Source of the DNA: Blautia sp. Marseille-P3201T
Lineage (GTDB): Bacteria; Bacillota; Clostridia; Lachnospirales; Lachnospiraceae
DNA: 62,645 bases
Reading direction: 5' to 3'
NCBI RefSeq assembly: GCF_900120295.1
Contig: NZ_LT635463.1
Location: forward strand, 1 to 62,645
Made by a program: the position numbers and the translations under genes. Positions 7,539 to 15,205 of the stretch are shown here, piece after piece (position 1 is the first letter of the stretch; each line of letters opens with the position of its first letter). The notes under the pieces were generated by a model. It worked only from the letters and a program-made list of their open reading frames with translations, ran no database searches and had not been told where the DNA came from.

Positions 7539-7628
7539 TTATTTTGATACTTTTTTTATATCACGAAGAAGCTCAAAAAGCAATACTTTTGATATTTTTT
7601 CAAAGAAGTTTATTTTGATACTTTTTTT
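7539..7628. repeat. Res-like repeat region between two recombinase genes
   Basis: The 19-base sequence TTATTTTGATACTTTTTTT occurs at 7539-7557 and again at 7610-7628. A related inner copy, TACTTTTGATATTTTTT, lies at 7584-7600. Three repeated sites in about 90 bp directly upstream of a serine recombinase gene resemble a res site and autoregulatory operator. That function is inferred. Confidence 0.5.
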
Positions 7629-7633
7629 CAAAA

Positions 7634-7668
7634 AAGTAAGGTGCTACAAATAGCACCTTACTTCAACC
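7634..7668 (-). terminator. Hairpin repeat copy 1 (AGGTGCTA-N4-TAGCACCT), terminator form
   Basis: A 13-bp stem (7634-7646 / 7651-7663) with loop CAAA. In the leftward reading it is followed by a run of six T, so it terminates the 196-aa recombinase transcript. The central AGGTGCTA/TAGCACCT is common to twelve hairpins on this plasmid, while the outer arm AAGT/ACTT is particular to this copy. Confidence 0.8.
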
Positions 7669-7673
7669 TCATA

Positions 7674-8264
7674 TTATCCAATATATTCTTTTTCATATCT
7701 TCTGAAAGTAGCTGAACAAATTCCTGCCTGCTCACAAGCTTCTTTCCTACTCAATTTGCCCATTGCCACTTGTGTATATAAACTCTGAAACTCCTCCTTA
7801 GGAATTGCTTTTGGTCTTCCAAATTTTACTCCTTTTTCTTGTGCCAAGCGTATACCATCTGCCTGACTTTGACGTATATCCTCTCTTTGCGCCTGTGCTA
7901 CGTAACTTAAAATTTGTAATACAAGATCCGTAATAAATTCCCCCAATAAATCTTTACTTCTTCTTGTATCTAATAACGGCATATCTAAAACAACAATCTC
8001 AACCTTCCTTTTTTTGGTTAGATAATACCACTGTTGAATAACTTCATCATAATTTCTTCCAAAGCGATCTATGGATTTTACAAAAACTACATCGCCCGGT
8101 TTTAATTTTCTTGACATCTTTTTATATTGTGGTCTATCAAAATTCTTTCCTGACTGCTTATCTAAATAGATATTTGTAATTAAAATTCTTTGTTTTAATA
8201 AGTCCACAATCTGTCTATCTTCATTCTGAGATTTTGAAGATACTCTCGCATATCCATAATTCAC
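7674..8264 (-). CDS. Serine recombinase (resolvase family)
   Basis: A 196-aa resolvase of normal length. YGYARVSSKSQNEDRQI carries the nucleophilic Ser near residue 9. GKNFDRPQYKKM, VKSIDRFGRNYDEV and EFITDLVLQILSYVAQAQRE are the conserved core and long helix E. GRPKAIP leads into a C-terminal helix-turn-helix (SRKEACEQAGICSATFRRY). It likely resolves plasmid multimers or cointegrates. It has little similarity to the 229-aa recombinase downstream apart from family motifs. The copy-1 hairpin terminator lies just past its stop codon. Confidence 0.93.
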   Translation of the reverse strand: MNYGYARVSSKSQNEDRQIVDLLKQRILITNIYLDKQSGKNFDRPQYKKMSRKLKPGDVVFVKSIDRFGRNYDEVIQQWYYLTKKRKVEIVVLDMPLLDTRRSKDLLGEFITDLVLQILSYVAQAQREDIRQSQADGIRLAQEKGVKFGRPKAIPKEEFQSLYTQVAMGKLSRKEACEQAGICSATFRRYEKEYIG

Positions 8265-8343
8265 GTTCTGTTCCCTGCCTTTGTATGTTAATATATTTTT
8301 TGATAATCAAATACAACTCCAGAAACAGAGCTTTCTGGAAATC

Positions 8344-8383
8344 ATAAAAGGTCATAGCGCAACCTGCACTATGACCTTTTATA
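8344..8383 (-). terminator. Terminator after the SprT-like gene
   Basis: ATAAAAGGTCATAG pairs with CTATGACCTTTTAT around an 11-base loop. It lies six bases past the stop of the gene ending at 8389. Confidence 0.8.
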
Positions 8384-8388
8384 AAACA

Positions 8389-8991
8389 TTAAATATTATC
8401 AGGATACATATATACATTGCATTTTCCACATATCAAAGAACCCGTTTTTTTTGCCCTAGCTTTCATTCCACAAACAGGACATTTCATCTTGACAGGAAAT
8501 GGTCGAATTGGCTTATTTTTTTCTTCTGTTCTCCTTAGTGCTCTATCTTTCCTTACCGCCTCTTTCACACGTTCCTCTTGCTGAAACTCTTTTTTAAAAA
8601 GTATTTTTATTTCCTCTCCTATACCTTTTGTTATATATCCTTTCGTAGGTTCGAAGGAAAAAAGAAGTCCTCGTTTCATTCCCTCTTGATAAAAAATCTT
8701 ATTATGATATCTCATGTTGCGTGAAGTATCTTTCAGTCCATGTTCAAAACAAAAGATATGTATCATTTGGTGTAACATATTCATGACGATAGTTTCAAAA
8801 TCATCTTCCAGTTTTTCCTCATGTACTGTAATCATATACTGCCCCTTATTTCCAAAAGGATTACACGCCCAATTTTTACACCTTGTATTAACACTTATAT
8901 AAATTTGTGGTGTCAAAAATTGATTATAGAAAACATTCTCATTTAGAGTCCGGAAAAGAAATTGAAGCTCTCTCTTGGTGTTGTTATACAT
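8389..8991 (-). CDS. SprT-like zinc-metalloprotease-fold protein with HQxxH
   Basis: A 200-aa protein starting at ATG 8991 behind AGGAGGAAAG; the upstream in-frame ATG at 9030 lacks such a site. The middle carries the SprT-family pattern LHQMIH-IFCFEHG-KDTS-YHNKIF, which normally reads HExxH with a third ligand downstream. Here the catalytic Glu is replaced by Gln. The C-terminus holds a four-cysteine zinc ribbon (CPVCG about 18 residues before CGKC). SprT proteins are linked to DNA-protein crosslink repair. The Glu-to-Gln change suggests a binding rather than a proteolytic role, unless Gln is tolerated in this subfamily. It belongs to a leftward run of small plasmid genes. Confidence 0.75.
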   Translation of the reverse strand: MYNNTKRELQFLFRTLNENVFYNQFLTPQIYISVNTRCKNWACNPFGNKGQYMITVHEEKLEDDFETIVMNMLHQMIHIFCFEHGLKDTSRNMRYHNKIFYQEGMKRGLLFSFEPTKGYITKGIGEEIKILFKKEFQQEERVKEAVRKDRALRRTEEKNKPIRPFPVKMKCPVCGMKARAKKTGSLICGKCNVYMYPDNI

Positions 8992-9038
8992 TCTCTCTTT
9001 CCTCCTTTTGGATGCAGTAAATTCTAACATTCAGTTTT

Positions 9039-9380
9039 TTAAGACAGCCCTAATAACTCCGCCTGAAGAACTGTATATTCCAACATCGCTTCCAAAAATA
9101 CCGTTCCTATACTTGTCTTATAGTTCTTAGCAATCTTTTCTAACGCTTCTCTATCCTCTAGTGATAGATAAACTGGCTCTACTACCGGCTTACGAACGTA
9201 TTCCGGATTGCTTTTTTGTCGTATCAATAACCTCTCGTTAATACTCGGGTTTTCTTGATCTAAATACTTCTGAATAGCTTTCCTATGATAAGCTGCTCTT
9301 GAAAGTCCCGTTTCATCTAAAATTTTATTCTCCATTTCTGCTAATTTTGCAGTAATGGAAAACGTTGTTCGTGTATTCAT
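9039..9380 (-). CDS. Small predicted DNA-binding protein
   Basis: A 113-aa protein (ATG 9380; an ATG two codons upstream is also possible). The N-terminal 45 residues (TRTTFSITAKLAEMENKIL, then GLSRAAYHRKAIQKYL) look like a ribbon-helix-helix with a predicted DNA-contacting strand and two helices. The remainder is helical and ends in TVFLEAMLEYTVLQAELLGLS. Genes of this kind are common in transfer regions. It sits between an SprT-like and a membrane protein gene in a leftward run. The function is unknown; a regulator is most likely. Confidence 0.65.
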   Translation of the reverse strand: MNTRTTFSITAKLAEMENKILDETGLSRAAYHRKAIQKYLDQENPSINERLLIRQKSNPEYVRKPVVEPVYLSLEDREALEKIAKNYKTSIGTVFLEAMLEYTVLQAELLGLS

Positions 9381-9393
9381 CCACATTCCGCTC

Positions 9394-9924
9394 CTACCAT
9401 AAAATTTCTTTCTCCATTCGATGCGTTAAATATAATGTCATATCCCAAACACATAAGGTCGGCGCTTTTACCTTCTTGTCACGTTTTCTTCGAACTCTAA
9501 TATTTGTATAATATTTTTTCTGTATCTCATCTTCAAATTCAAACGTAACAACTACTTCAGGATACATTCCCCATATCCAAGGATAAGCTTCAATATCTAC
9601 CACACCACAAAAATTGTACTGTGTCTTATATTGCATTAAAGATGCGTAGCCATCTACTGCACGCCGTTTTAAAGCTATTGAACTAAATCTATGCAAACAG
9701 TAAAAAACCATCCATGTAGTAGTAATAAGCAGCACATTTCCTTTAACTATAAACAGCAGCAAAGCAGCACCAATTATTATTCCTAAAATTATCCATTCTA
9801 CCTTATTATAATATTTCTCTCTATCTTCTGTTGCTCTAAATATTCCATAGTACCATTCTGTGGTATCTTCAGAAAGCTGCTTTACTTCAACCTCTCCGAT
9901 TTTTTTCTTTGCTCTAAATTGCAT
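9394..9924 (-). CDS. Two-helix membrane protein, unknown
   Basis: A 176-aa protein with two adjacent membrane segments (about residues 42-60 and 63-80). Both flanking regions are predicted to be cytoplasmic. The start at 9924 is set by TAGGAGAGTGAGA directly upstream. The C-terminal half is a beta-rich domain with VEAYPWIWG-like and VVVTFEFEDE stretches. No family was recognised. The gene lies in a tight leftward cluster with parB. It could be a regulator or sensor at the membrane, or a transfer-associated protein. Confidence 0.65.
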   Translation of the reverse strand: MQFRAKKKIGEVEVKQLSEDTTEWYYGIFRATEDREKYYNKVEWIILGIIIGAALLLFIVKGNVLLITTTWMVFYCLHRFSSIALKRRAVDGYASLMQYKTQYNFCGVVDIEAYPWIWGMYPEVVVTFEFEDEIQKKYYTNIRVRRKRDKKVKAPTLCVWDMTLYLTHRMEKEILW

Positions 9925-9941
9925 TCTCACTCTCCTAAAAG

Positions 9942-10262
9942 TCAATCCCAAAAATCTATGGCTCTTGCCATCGTACTATCATTATACATTTCTTTGTACT
10001 TTTTACTCACCACGGAATTTCCATCTTTTTCAATTTCGTCTAATATTTTCATCAATTTTGAATATACTCTTTCTTCCATATCTTCTTGATAATTAGCCTC
10101 TAATAACACTTGATGTACCAAATCTCTTATTCCGTTAGGTCCTGAAAACTGAGAAATCAGTGAAAAACGGTCATCCTGATAGGCAATAAATGTATAGTTT
10201 ACAAGCAAATCGAAAATTTCTGTTTTCAAATTTTTCTGTCCCACATAAAAATTTTCAATCAT
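9942..10262 (-). CDS. Hypothetical helical protein downstream of parB
   Basis: A 106-aa soluble, helix-rich protein with no recognised domain. ATG 10262 is preferred because AGAAAGGA lies upstream; ATGs at 10271 and 10268 are alternatives. The protein is rich in acidic residues and ends in MARAIDFWD. It follows parB by about 50 bases in the same direction and may be part of the partition operon. Confidence 0.6.
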   Translation of the reverse strand: MIENFYVGQKNLKTEIFDLLVNYTFIAYQDDRFSLISQFSGPNGIRDLVHQVLLEANYQEDMEERVYSKLMKILDEIEKDGNSVVSKKYKEMYNDSTMARAIDFWD

Positions 10263-10311
10263 CTTCATCATTCCTTTCTTTATAAAGACCATTCGCCTTA
10301 TACAGAAATCT

Positions 10312-11358
10312 CTACTGTAATATCTTTTTCAGTTTCTCAATACTTCTCAGATAAATTTCATAATTTTCTTCTTGAAGATATATATCCTTCTCTTTTAGTT
10401 TTTTCATAATAACGTTAATGTCCTTACGAAATTTTTTCCCAGATATTAAAATACCTTCTGGTTTTTCTTCTTTCTCTGTATTTTCTGAGTTTTCTTGTAC
10501 CATCTGCTTTTCAGCTGAAGCTTTACTATCTTTTTCATTTTGGAATTTTAAAATATCAACTCTTTCAATTTTCTCACCCGGTTCTTTTTTTGCAGAAACC
10601 TCAGTAATGAATTTTTCCTGTTCTTTTTCCGGCATATCAGCAATTTTCTGAGCTGTCGATACTGTAACTTGATCGTCTAAAAGTGCTTGCACTAAAGCTT
10701 CTGAACCTCGATTTTCAACTTTTTGAAGCTGTGCTACTTTTGATGGTGAAATCTTCATATCCGCTGCTAAAAGCATTCTTGTTTTTATGCCGGTAAGTTC
10801 TCCTTTTTCACGTAAAGATGTGTAAATGGCTTGATACCCACGCATTTGTAACAGTAAGTCTCCATCTGTCTTATTTCTTTGTCCTGAATTTTCCGCAAGA
10901 CGTACATAGTCTTCTTTTTCTTCATCTGTAAGTGGCAGCGTAATCAAATCCGGATTAAATATATGTACTTTTATTTTTCTATCTGAAGACCAAATACCTT
11001 CTTGAATTAAGTATCCCATAGCACGATATCTTCTCTCACCGGCAACAATTTCATAATCCTTATCTCCTACTTTTTTCAAAATCGGAGGATTTAATATACC
11101 TACATCTCTAATAAGCTCTGCGAGCTCTTTTATTTCTTCTTCCTTCATACTCCAATCGTTCTTATCTGTCGTATGTATTTGATCGTGAGTAACCTGAATT
11201 TCTTCCATTTCAGCAGATTTCATATTCATAGCTTCCATAAGCCCACTGCCAACCTTAATTGTTGAATTATCGTTTCCTTTATTTCCATAAATCGACTGTT
11301 GATTATTAAACTGTCTTCCCATTCCTTTTCTTAAAGCGTCTACATTTAATTTAGCCAT
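10312..11358 (-). CDS. parB: ParB-family partition protein
   Basis: A 348-aa protein. Residues about 60-150 form the ParB N-terminal domain with ELAELIRDVGILNPPIL and the GERRYRAMGYL box that binds and hydrolyses CTP in ParB proteins. Residues about 155-250 carry the helix-turn-helix region (KISPSKVAQLQKV, LLDDQVTVSTAQKIADMPE). A charged linker and a C-terminal helical part (FRKDINVIMKKLKEKDIYL) are probably for dimerisation. It lies 15 bases after parA in one operon. Centromere sites are not obvious. The dispersed AGGTGCTA-N4-TAGCACCT palindromes are one candidate, by analogy with multiple KorB sites on RK2. Confidence 0.92.
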   Translation of the reverse strand: MAKLNVDALRKGMGRQFNNQQSIYGNKGNDNSTIKVGSGLMEAMNMKSAEMEEIQVTHDQIHTTDKNDWSMKEEEIKELAELIRDVGILNPPILKKVGDKDYEIVAGERRYRAMGYLIQEGIWSSDRKIKVHIFNPDLITLPLTDEEKEDYVRLAENSGQRNKTDGDLLLQMRGYQAIYTSLREKGELTGIKTRMLLAADMKISPSKVAQLQKVENRGSEALVQALLDDQVTVSTAQKIADMPEKEQEKFITEVSAKKEPGEKIERVDILKFQNEKDSKASAEKQMVQENSENTEKEEKPEGILISGKKFRKDINVIMKKLKEKDIYLQEENYEIYLRSIEKLKKILQ

Positions 11359-11373
11359 TTATATCTTCCTCTC

Positions 11374-12459
11374 TTATCTTTCAGCTATTTTTGCTGGAAT
11401 TGGTCTATATTTATCCCAAATGCCATCAGAAATCAGTTTTTCCTGCACTTTACATCTTTTCTTTCCATCTACAAGTAAATATTCCTTCCCTTGTTTTACC
11501 ACTGTTATCGGTTCACAAATACCATTCTTCTTTATATCTTCCTGCAATTCTTGTTCTACCTCTGACTCTATTTGCTCAATTCCTATAATCTGTTCTAAGG
11601 TAAGGTAAACATTTCTTTCTTCATCATATTGCTTCAAGTATTCTTCTTTATTATCTGCCATAATAAACTCCGTCAAATGCAAATAATTTGTTGTCAACTT
11701 GCTAACTGTCTTCTTTTTATCCGCAATGAGAAGTGGCAAGTTCAAATAACTACCCTCTCCAATGAGTTTTGATTTATACATTTTAAATGGCAGCAACACT
11801 CCCGGAACCATCTCCTCCAATAGCTCATAAGCCATTTTGGGTACTCCTTGATTTTCCCAGCGTGTAAAAAAGCATCCTGAAATTTCTAATTTATCATTAT
11901 AATCTTTAACCGTACGAATTAAATCCAGTGCATAAGCTACACCTTCTAAACTATCTCCATCTGTGGTCGTGGGTATATAAGCTTCATCACAGACTGCTAA
12001 TCCGTTCACATTCGCAATCGAAACTGAAGGAGCACAGTCTATAATACAATAATCATATTCGCTTTCTATTTTTTTGATATGTCCTTTTAAACGGAACTGT
12101 GGTGGTACGGTTACATCTGCCTTAATCCGGTCCTGCACATCTCCTAATTGCAGATCAGACGGGATAATATCCAAGTTTTGATATACTGTTTTCCGGATAC
12201 AATTATGAACGTCCATATTCCTATTTAACAATAAATCTGAAATTGAATTGTCTATGCTTCTAATATCGCCATGTAATTTGCGTTCCAGCCTTTCATATAC
12301 ATTGATGTTACTGAAACGTGCCGTTGTATTCGCTTGCGGATCAAGGTCTATCATTAAAACTCTTTTATTATACTGTGTTGCTAAAATATGTGCCACGGAA
12401 GTAACACTAGCTGTTTTAGCAACTCCTCCCTTAATATTCACAAATGCCACTGTCTTCAT
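11374..12459 (-). CDS. parA: ParA ATPase with a C-terminal ParB-like domain
   Basis: A 361-aa protein. ATG 12459 is chosen because GAGAGGAG lies between it and the upstream ATG at 12477. The deviant Walker A box is VNIKGGVAKTASV, with DLDPQANTTARF and DYCIIDCAPS as the other ParA motifs. Typical ParA proteins end near residue 270-290. Here about 75 further residues follow, with LQEDIKKNGICEPITV and LLVDGKKRCKVQEKL. These align with the ParB N-terminal fold, including the position of the GERRYRA box, and with the ParB of this plasmid (both share an ISDGIW/IQEGIW stretch). The fusion is unusual. The protein drives plasmid segregation with the downstream parB. Confidence 0.92.
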   Translation of the reverse strand: MKTVAFVNIKGGVAKTASVTSVAHILATQYNKRVLMIDLDPQANTTARFSNINVYERLERKLHGDIRSIDNSISDLLLNRNMDVHNCIRKTVYQNLDIIPSDLQLGDVQDRIKADVTVPPQFRLKGHIKKIESEYDYCIIDCAPSVSIANVNGLAVCDEAYIPTTTDGDSLEGVAYALDLIRTVKDYNDKLEISGCFFTRWENQGVPKMAYELLEEMVPGVLLPFKMYKSKLIGEGSYLNLPLLIADKKKTVSKLTTNYLHLTEFIMADNKEEYLKQYDEERNVYLTLEQIIGIEQIESEVEQELQEDIKKNGICEPITVVKQGKEYLLVDGKKRCKVQEKLISDGIWDKYRPIPAKIAER

Positions 12460-12570
12460 AATGTTCTCCTCTCTCATAAATAAACTTGTTTTTTAATTTA
12501 TTACATTTATCATAAATCAATATTATAACACTTTTATTGTTTTGTCAATCAATTTTTTATTATTAAAAAA

Positions 12571-12594
12571 TAAGGTGCTATTTATAGCACCCTA
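12571..12594. repeat. Hairpin repeat copy 2
   Basis: GGTGCTA-TTTA-TAGCACC at 12574-12591, with imperfect outer pairs. It lies between parA and the relaxase gene, 43 bases from copy 3. It has no long T tract. Confidence 0.7.
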
Positions 12595-12636
12595 TTTCTC
12601 AATCTATCCTTACCCCTATTTTTTAACAGAAAAAAA

Positions 12637-12664
12637 GTCTAGGTGCTACAAATAGCACCTAGAC
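12637..12664 (-). terminator. Hairpin repeat copy 3, overlaps the relaxase stop codon
   Basis: A 12-bp stem GTCTAGGTGCTA/TAGCACCTAGAC with loop CAAA, followed by T6 in the leftward direction. The relaxase stop codon TAG (12661-12659) lies inside the stem. It works as an intrinsic terminator and carries the shared core. Confidence 0.8.
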
Positions 12665-14131
12665 TGAAATTTCTCTTTGAGAGCTTCTTTCTCGTCTTTG
12701 TTCTTCCAAAACTCTCTCATATTCTCTTTGATTTTTATAGCTTTCATAACTATTATCTAATGCCCTTTTCAAACCATTTATAGCCCTTTGTGTATTATAA
12801 CTTTTTCTTCGATGTATACTATTCTGTTTCCATTTATTATTCAACCTAACTGTTTCATATTTCTCTTTAGTATCTGTTGGTTCTTTTAAAGGTTCTGTTC
12901 TTTTTCCAAAATTCTGTTCTTCCGTTTTTTGCTTATGACTTGTCCCTCCTTTTTTGCTCTCTTTTTTCCCTGCTTCTTTTTCTTTATATTCAGAACTCAC
13001 ATCCTCTATCTTTTCTTCATGGTTTATAAAATCATTTTCTGAAGATACCAAATTTACATTTTCACCCTTTGAAAGATTTTCCATGTCAATTTTATTTTTA
13101 TCGTATTCCCTAATCTCTTTCAAAATTGCGTTTCCCAATCTAGTATATAAATCTTCTATTTTCCCATCAAAATATGAAGACTTCGACTCCCCATAAGCTT
13201 CCCTATATAACGCATCTTGCTTCATCAACTTTTCTTTTAATTCTTCATAATCTTTTTTGTGGTATCTTTTAAGATACGCATTGCTTAGTGCATCAATTTC
13301 CCCTTTTAAATGAGACATTTTACTATTATTATAATTCCACAAGCTACGCTTACAATCCGGCATTTTCTCATATAAAGAGAAAAATGCTTTCGCCAATTCT
13401 TTATCTTGATGAAGTGCCGTTTCTCTTTTTCTCTGAACAATCGACTCTCGAATAACCCTGTTAATTTCAAGGTTTTGTTCCCTCGTATTTACAATTTCAT
13501 TTACAACCGCACTCTTACAAGCTTCTATACTGGAAAGTTTAAATCTCCCTTTATATTCCATTTCACTTCCAACTTGCACCTGTTCAGTTTTCCCATTTTT
13601 TCTATATGTTTTATATACCGGATAAGATTTCTTTTCCCTCATTGGAATTGGTTCTACAATCGCTATATGAACGTGCAGATTATCCGTATTCAAATGAAAA
13701 GCTGCACTCCAAATGGCATTTTGCAAATTTTCTTTTTCTAACATTTCGTTGACTGATTTACGGATAATCCCTTGAAGTTTCTGTTCATTCTGAGCACTCA
13801 AATATCCATTCCACAACCCTTGTTTACGTAGCCATTCATTATCAAAACTAATAACCGTCTGCCACATCAATGACTGATTATCTTGTGCCATAGAAAATTG
13901 CTCTTTTAGCTCTTGTTTTTCTTTTTCAGATAATTTTGATTTATCCTGCGTAAATAACCCCGTTGTCTTGTAAGGATTACCCATATAGTCCTGATAGATA
14001 TTATATTCATCAATATGTACATTACGAACCGCTTCATCTCTATCCATATAATTTATATATCCCTGAAACATCTGATTATCTGGCTTACAAAATTCAGTAA
14101 CAACTACTACACCTGCTTTAATTTTTCCCAT
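12659..14131 (-). CDS. MOBP/MobL-type relaxase
   Basis: A 490-aa protein that should nick and covalently bind the plasmid at oriT. It opens with AGVVVVTEFCKPD, and catalytic tyrosines are probable in the YINYMDRDEA and YNIYQDYM stretches. The relaxase histidine motif is AAFHLNTDNLHVHIAIVEP near residue 165, matching the HxDTDNxHxH pattern. VISFDNEWLRKQGLWN is typical of MobL-like relaxases of Firmicutes plasmids. The C-terminal third is charged and low in complexity (DVSSEYKEKEAGKKESKKG), ending in an arginine-rich tail. Two accessory DNA-binding genes lie immediately upstream, in the order expected for a relaxosome. Its stop codon is inside a terminator hairpin. Confidence 0.88.
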   Translation of the reverse strand: MGKIKAGVVVVTEFCKPDNQMFQGYINYMDRDEAVRNVHIDEYNIYQDYMGNPYKTTGLFTQDKSKLSEKEKQELKEQFSMAQDNQSLMWQTVISFDNEWLRKQGLWNGYLSAQNEQKLQGIIRKSVNEMLEKENLQNAIWSAAFHLNTDNLHVHIAIVEPIPMREKKSYPVYKTYRKNGKTEQVQVGSEMEYKGRFKLSSIEACKSAVVNEIVNTREQNLEINRVIRESIVQRKRETALHQDKELAKAFFSLYEKMPDCKRSLWNYNNSKMSHLKGEIDALSNAYLKRYHKKDYEELKEKLMKQDALYREAYGESKSSYFDGKIEDLYTRLGNAILKEIREYDKNKIDMENLSKGENVNLVSSENDFINHEEKIEDVSSEYKEKEAGKKESKKGGTSHKQKTEEQNFGKRTEPLKEPTDTKEKYETVRLNNKWKQNSIHRRKSYNTQRAINGLKRALDNSYESYKNQREYERVLEEQRRERSSQREISV

Positions 14132-14148
14132 ATCTTCCCCTTTTTTCT

Positions 14149-14176
14149 AATTAGGTGCTACAAATAGCACCTAATT
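14149..14176. repeat. Hairpin repeat copy 4 between mobC-like and relaxase genes
   Basis: A 12-bp stem AATTAGGTGCTA/TAGCACCTAATT with loop CAAA. It covers the stop codon (14173-14171) of the upstream gene and lies 18 bases before the relaxase start. No T run follows in the leftward direction, so it is not a plain terminator. It could tune expression of the two genes. Confidence 0.75.
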
Positions 14177-14611
14177 TTTTATCATGCTATTTTTTCGTTT
14201 TTTCCTGTCTATTTCCTGTTTCTTTTTTCCTATTTTCTTTTTCAAATGTTCTTGTGAGTCAGATATTACCGGCGATGGAAATGTGTCTGTAAAAACACAT
14301 GCCGCATAGTCTTTTTCAATAAGCATTGTGTTTAAAGCATCTAACATTACAGATACATTCTTATCGGTTGCTCTTACAGAAGAATATAATCGTTTCCAAT
14401 AATCTTTATAAACCTCCGAAAAAACATTTAGTATCTGCTCTGCAACTCTCCTACTCTGAACTTCTTCATTTTGCATTTCTTTATAACTTCGAATTACATG
14501 ACGCACCGCCTGCACCTGCGTCTTATATCCATGCTCCTGCATTACTCCCTGAAGAATGTCGATATCTTCCTGTTCCAGATTATAAACCTTCTGGATTTTC
14601 TTACTCGCCAT
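14171..14611 (-). CDS. MobC-like relaxosome accessory protein
   Basis: A 146-aa basic, helical protein. ATG 14611 lies inside the 3' end of the upstream gene (11-base overlap), which points to coupled translation. The N-terminus (KKIQKVYNLEQEDIDIL, then TQVQAVRHVIRSYKEM) resembles a ribbon-helix-helix domain. A long central helix and a lysine-rich tail follow. Position directly upstream of the relaxase and size suit a MobC-type protein that binds near nic and helps melt oriT. Assignment rests on context and charge more than on a signature. Confidence 0.65.
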   Translation of the reverse strand: MASKKIQKVYNLEQEDIDILQGVMQEHGYKTQVQAVRHVIRSYKEMQNEEVQSRRVAEQILNVFSEVYKDYWKRLYSSVRATDKNVSVMLDALNTMLIEKDYAACVFTDTFPSPVISDSQEHLKKKIGKKKQEIDRKKRKNSMIKN

Positions 14612-14876
14612 TTTCTCGCTCAAAAATATTATCCTCCAATCTCTCCATTGTATGAACACACTGTTCCATTACCATATTATTTTCTTCTAATCTTTCCAGA
14701 AGAACGTTCACCAGATTTCCAAATTTATCTTCTGCAAACTGTACTTCTTTCTTTGTTGTTAATGTAAGAAAATAGTTACGCAGAAAAGCTTCTCTACTTA
14801 GCCCTTTGCTTGCTGCCATTTCATTTAATTTCAGTGCCACATCATCTGGCACATTCCTAACTTGTATTTTTACCAT
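14601..14876 (-). CDS. Ribbon-helix-helix DNA-binding protein
   Basis: A 91-aa protein that begins with MVKIQVRNVPDDVALKLNEMAASKGLSREAFLR (read in two halves), a clear Arc/FitA-type ribbon-helix-helix. The first strand contacts DNA. The C-terminal half is an amphipathic helix (VLLERLEENNMVMEQ) for oligomerisation. It is first in the mobilisation operon, next to the probable oriT. It is likely a relaxosome component and autoregulator. A copy of the AGGTGCTA hairpin lies in its 5' leader. Confidence 0.8.
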   Translation of the reverse strand: MVKIQVRNVPDDVALKLNEMAASKGLSREAFLRNYFLTLTTKKEVQFAEDKFGNLVNVLLERLEENNMVMEQCVHTMERLEDNIFERENGE

Positions 14877-14895
14877 ATTCTCACCTCATATTTTA

Positions 14896-14915
14896 AGGTG
14901 CTATTTATAGCACCT
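14896..14915. repeat. Hairpin repeat copy 5, in the leader of the mobilisation operon
   Basis: AGGTGCTA-TTTA-TAGCACCT at 14896-14915, 20 bases upstream of the ribbon-helix-helix gene. Unlike most copies it sits in a 5' leader, where it could act as an operator or an RNA structure near the ribosome site. Confidence 0.7.
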
Positions 14916-14984
14916 AAGCTACTTTGAGTGTAACATTTTATGGTAATCATTGCAATAATCATATATAAAAAATGCTTATATCTA

Positions 14985-15075
14985 TATATAGTAAATTAAA
15001 ATTGACGCCAAGGAAAACCCTAGGCTTTGCCTAGGCGGAACGCTTGCGTGACGTCAGTTTTCCCTTATGCTCTTT
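14985..15075. other. Probable origin of transfer (oriT)
   Basis: This GC-rich island in AT-rich DNA holds an inverted repeat CCTAGG-CTTTG-CCTAGG, then GGAACGCTTGCGTGACGTC. GACG recurs at both ends. It lies in a 330-bp gene-free stretch (14877-15205) upstream of the relaxosome genes, the usual place for oriT. A strand-specific nic cannot be fixed from sequence alone. The only other features of the stretch are the copy-5 hairpin and the terminator at 15155-15195. Confidence 0.55.
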
Positions 15076-15154
15076 ATATACTCTCGTCTTTATAAAGGCT
15101 GCGTTTTTTTAATTAACGTGATGGGGAAACTTCTTTATTTGTGAAAAATAAAAA

Positions 15155-15195
15155 AGAGTCTTTATATGCTACAATCTATAAAGGCTCTTTCTCAG
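15155..15195 (-). terminator. Terminator after the coiled-coil gene
   Basis: AAAGAGTCTTTATA pairs imperfectly with TATAAAGGCTCTTT. In the leftward direction it ends in a T run. It follows the gene whose stop is at 15206. Confidence 0.75.
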
Positions 15196-15205
15196 TTCTC
15201 AACTG

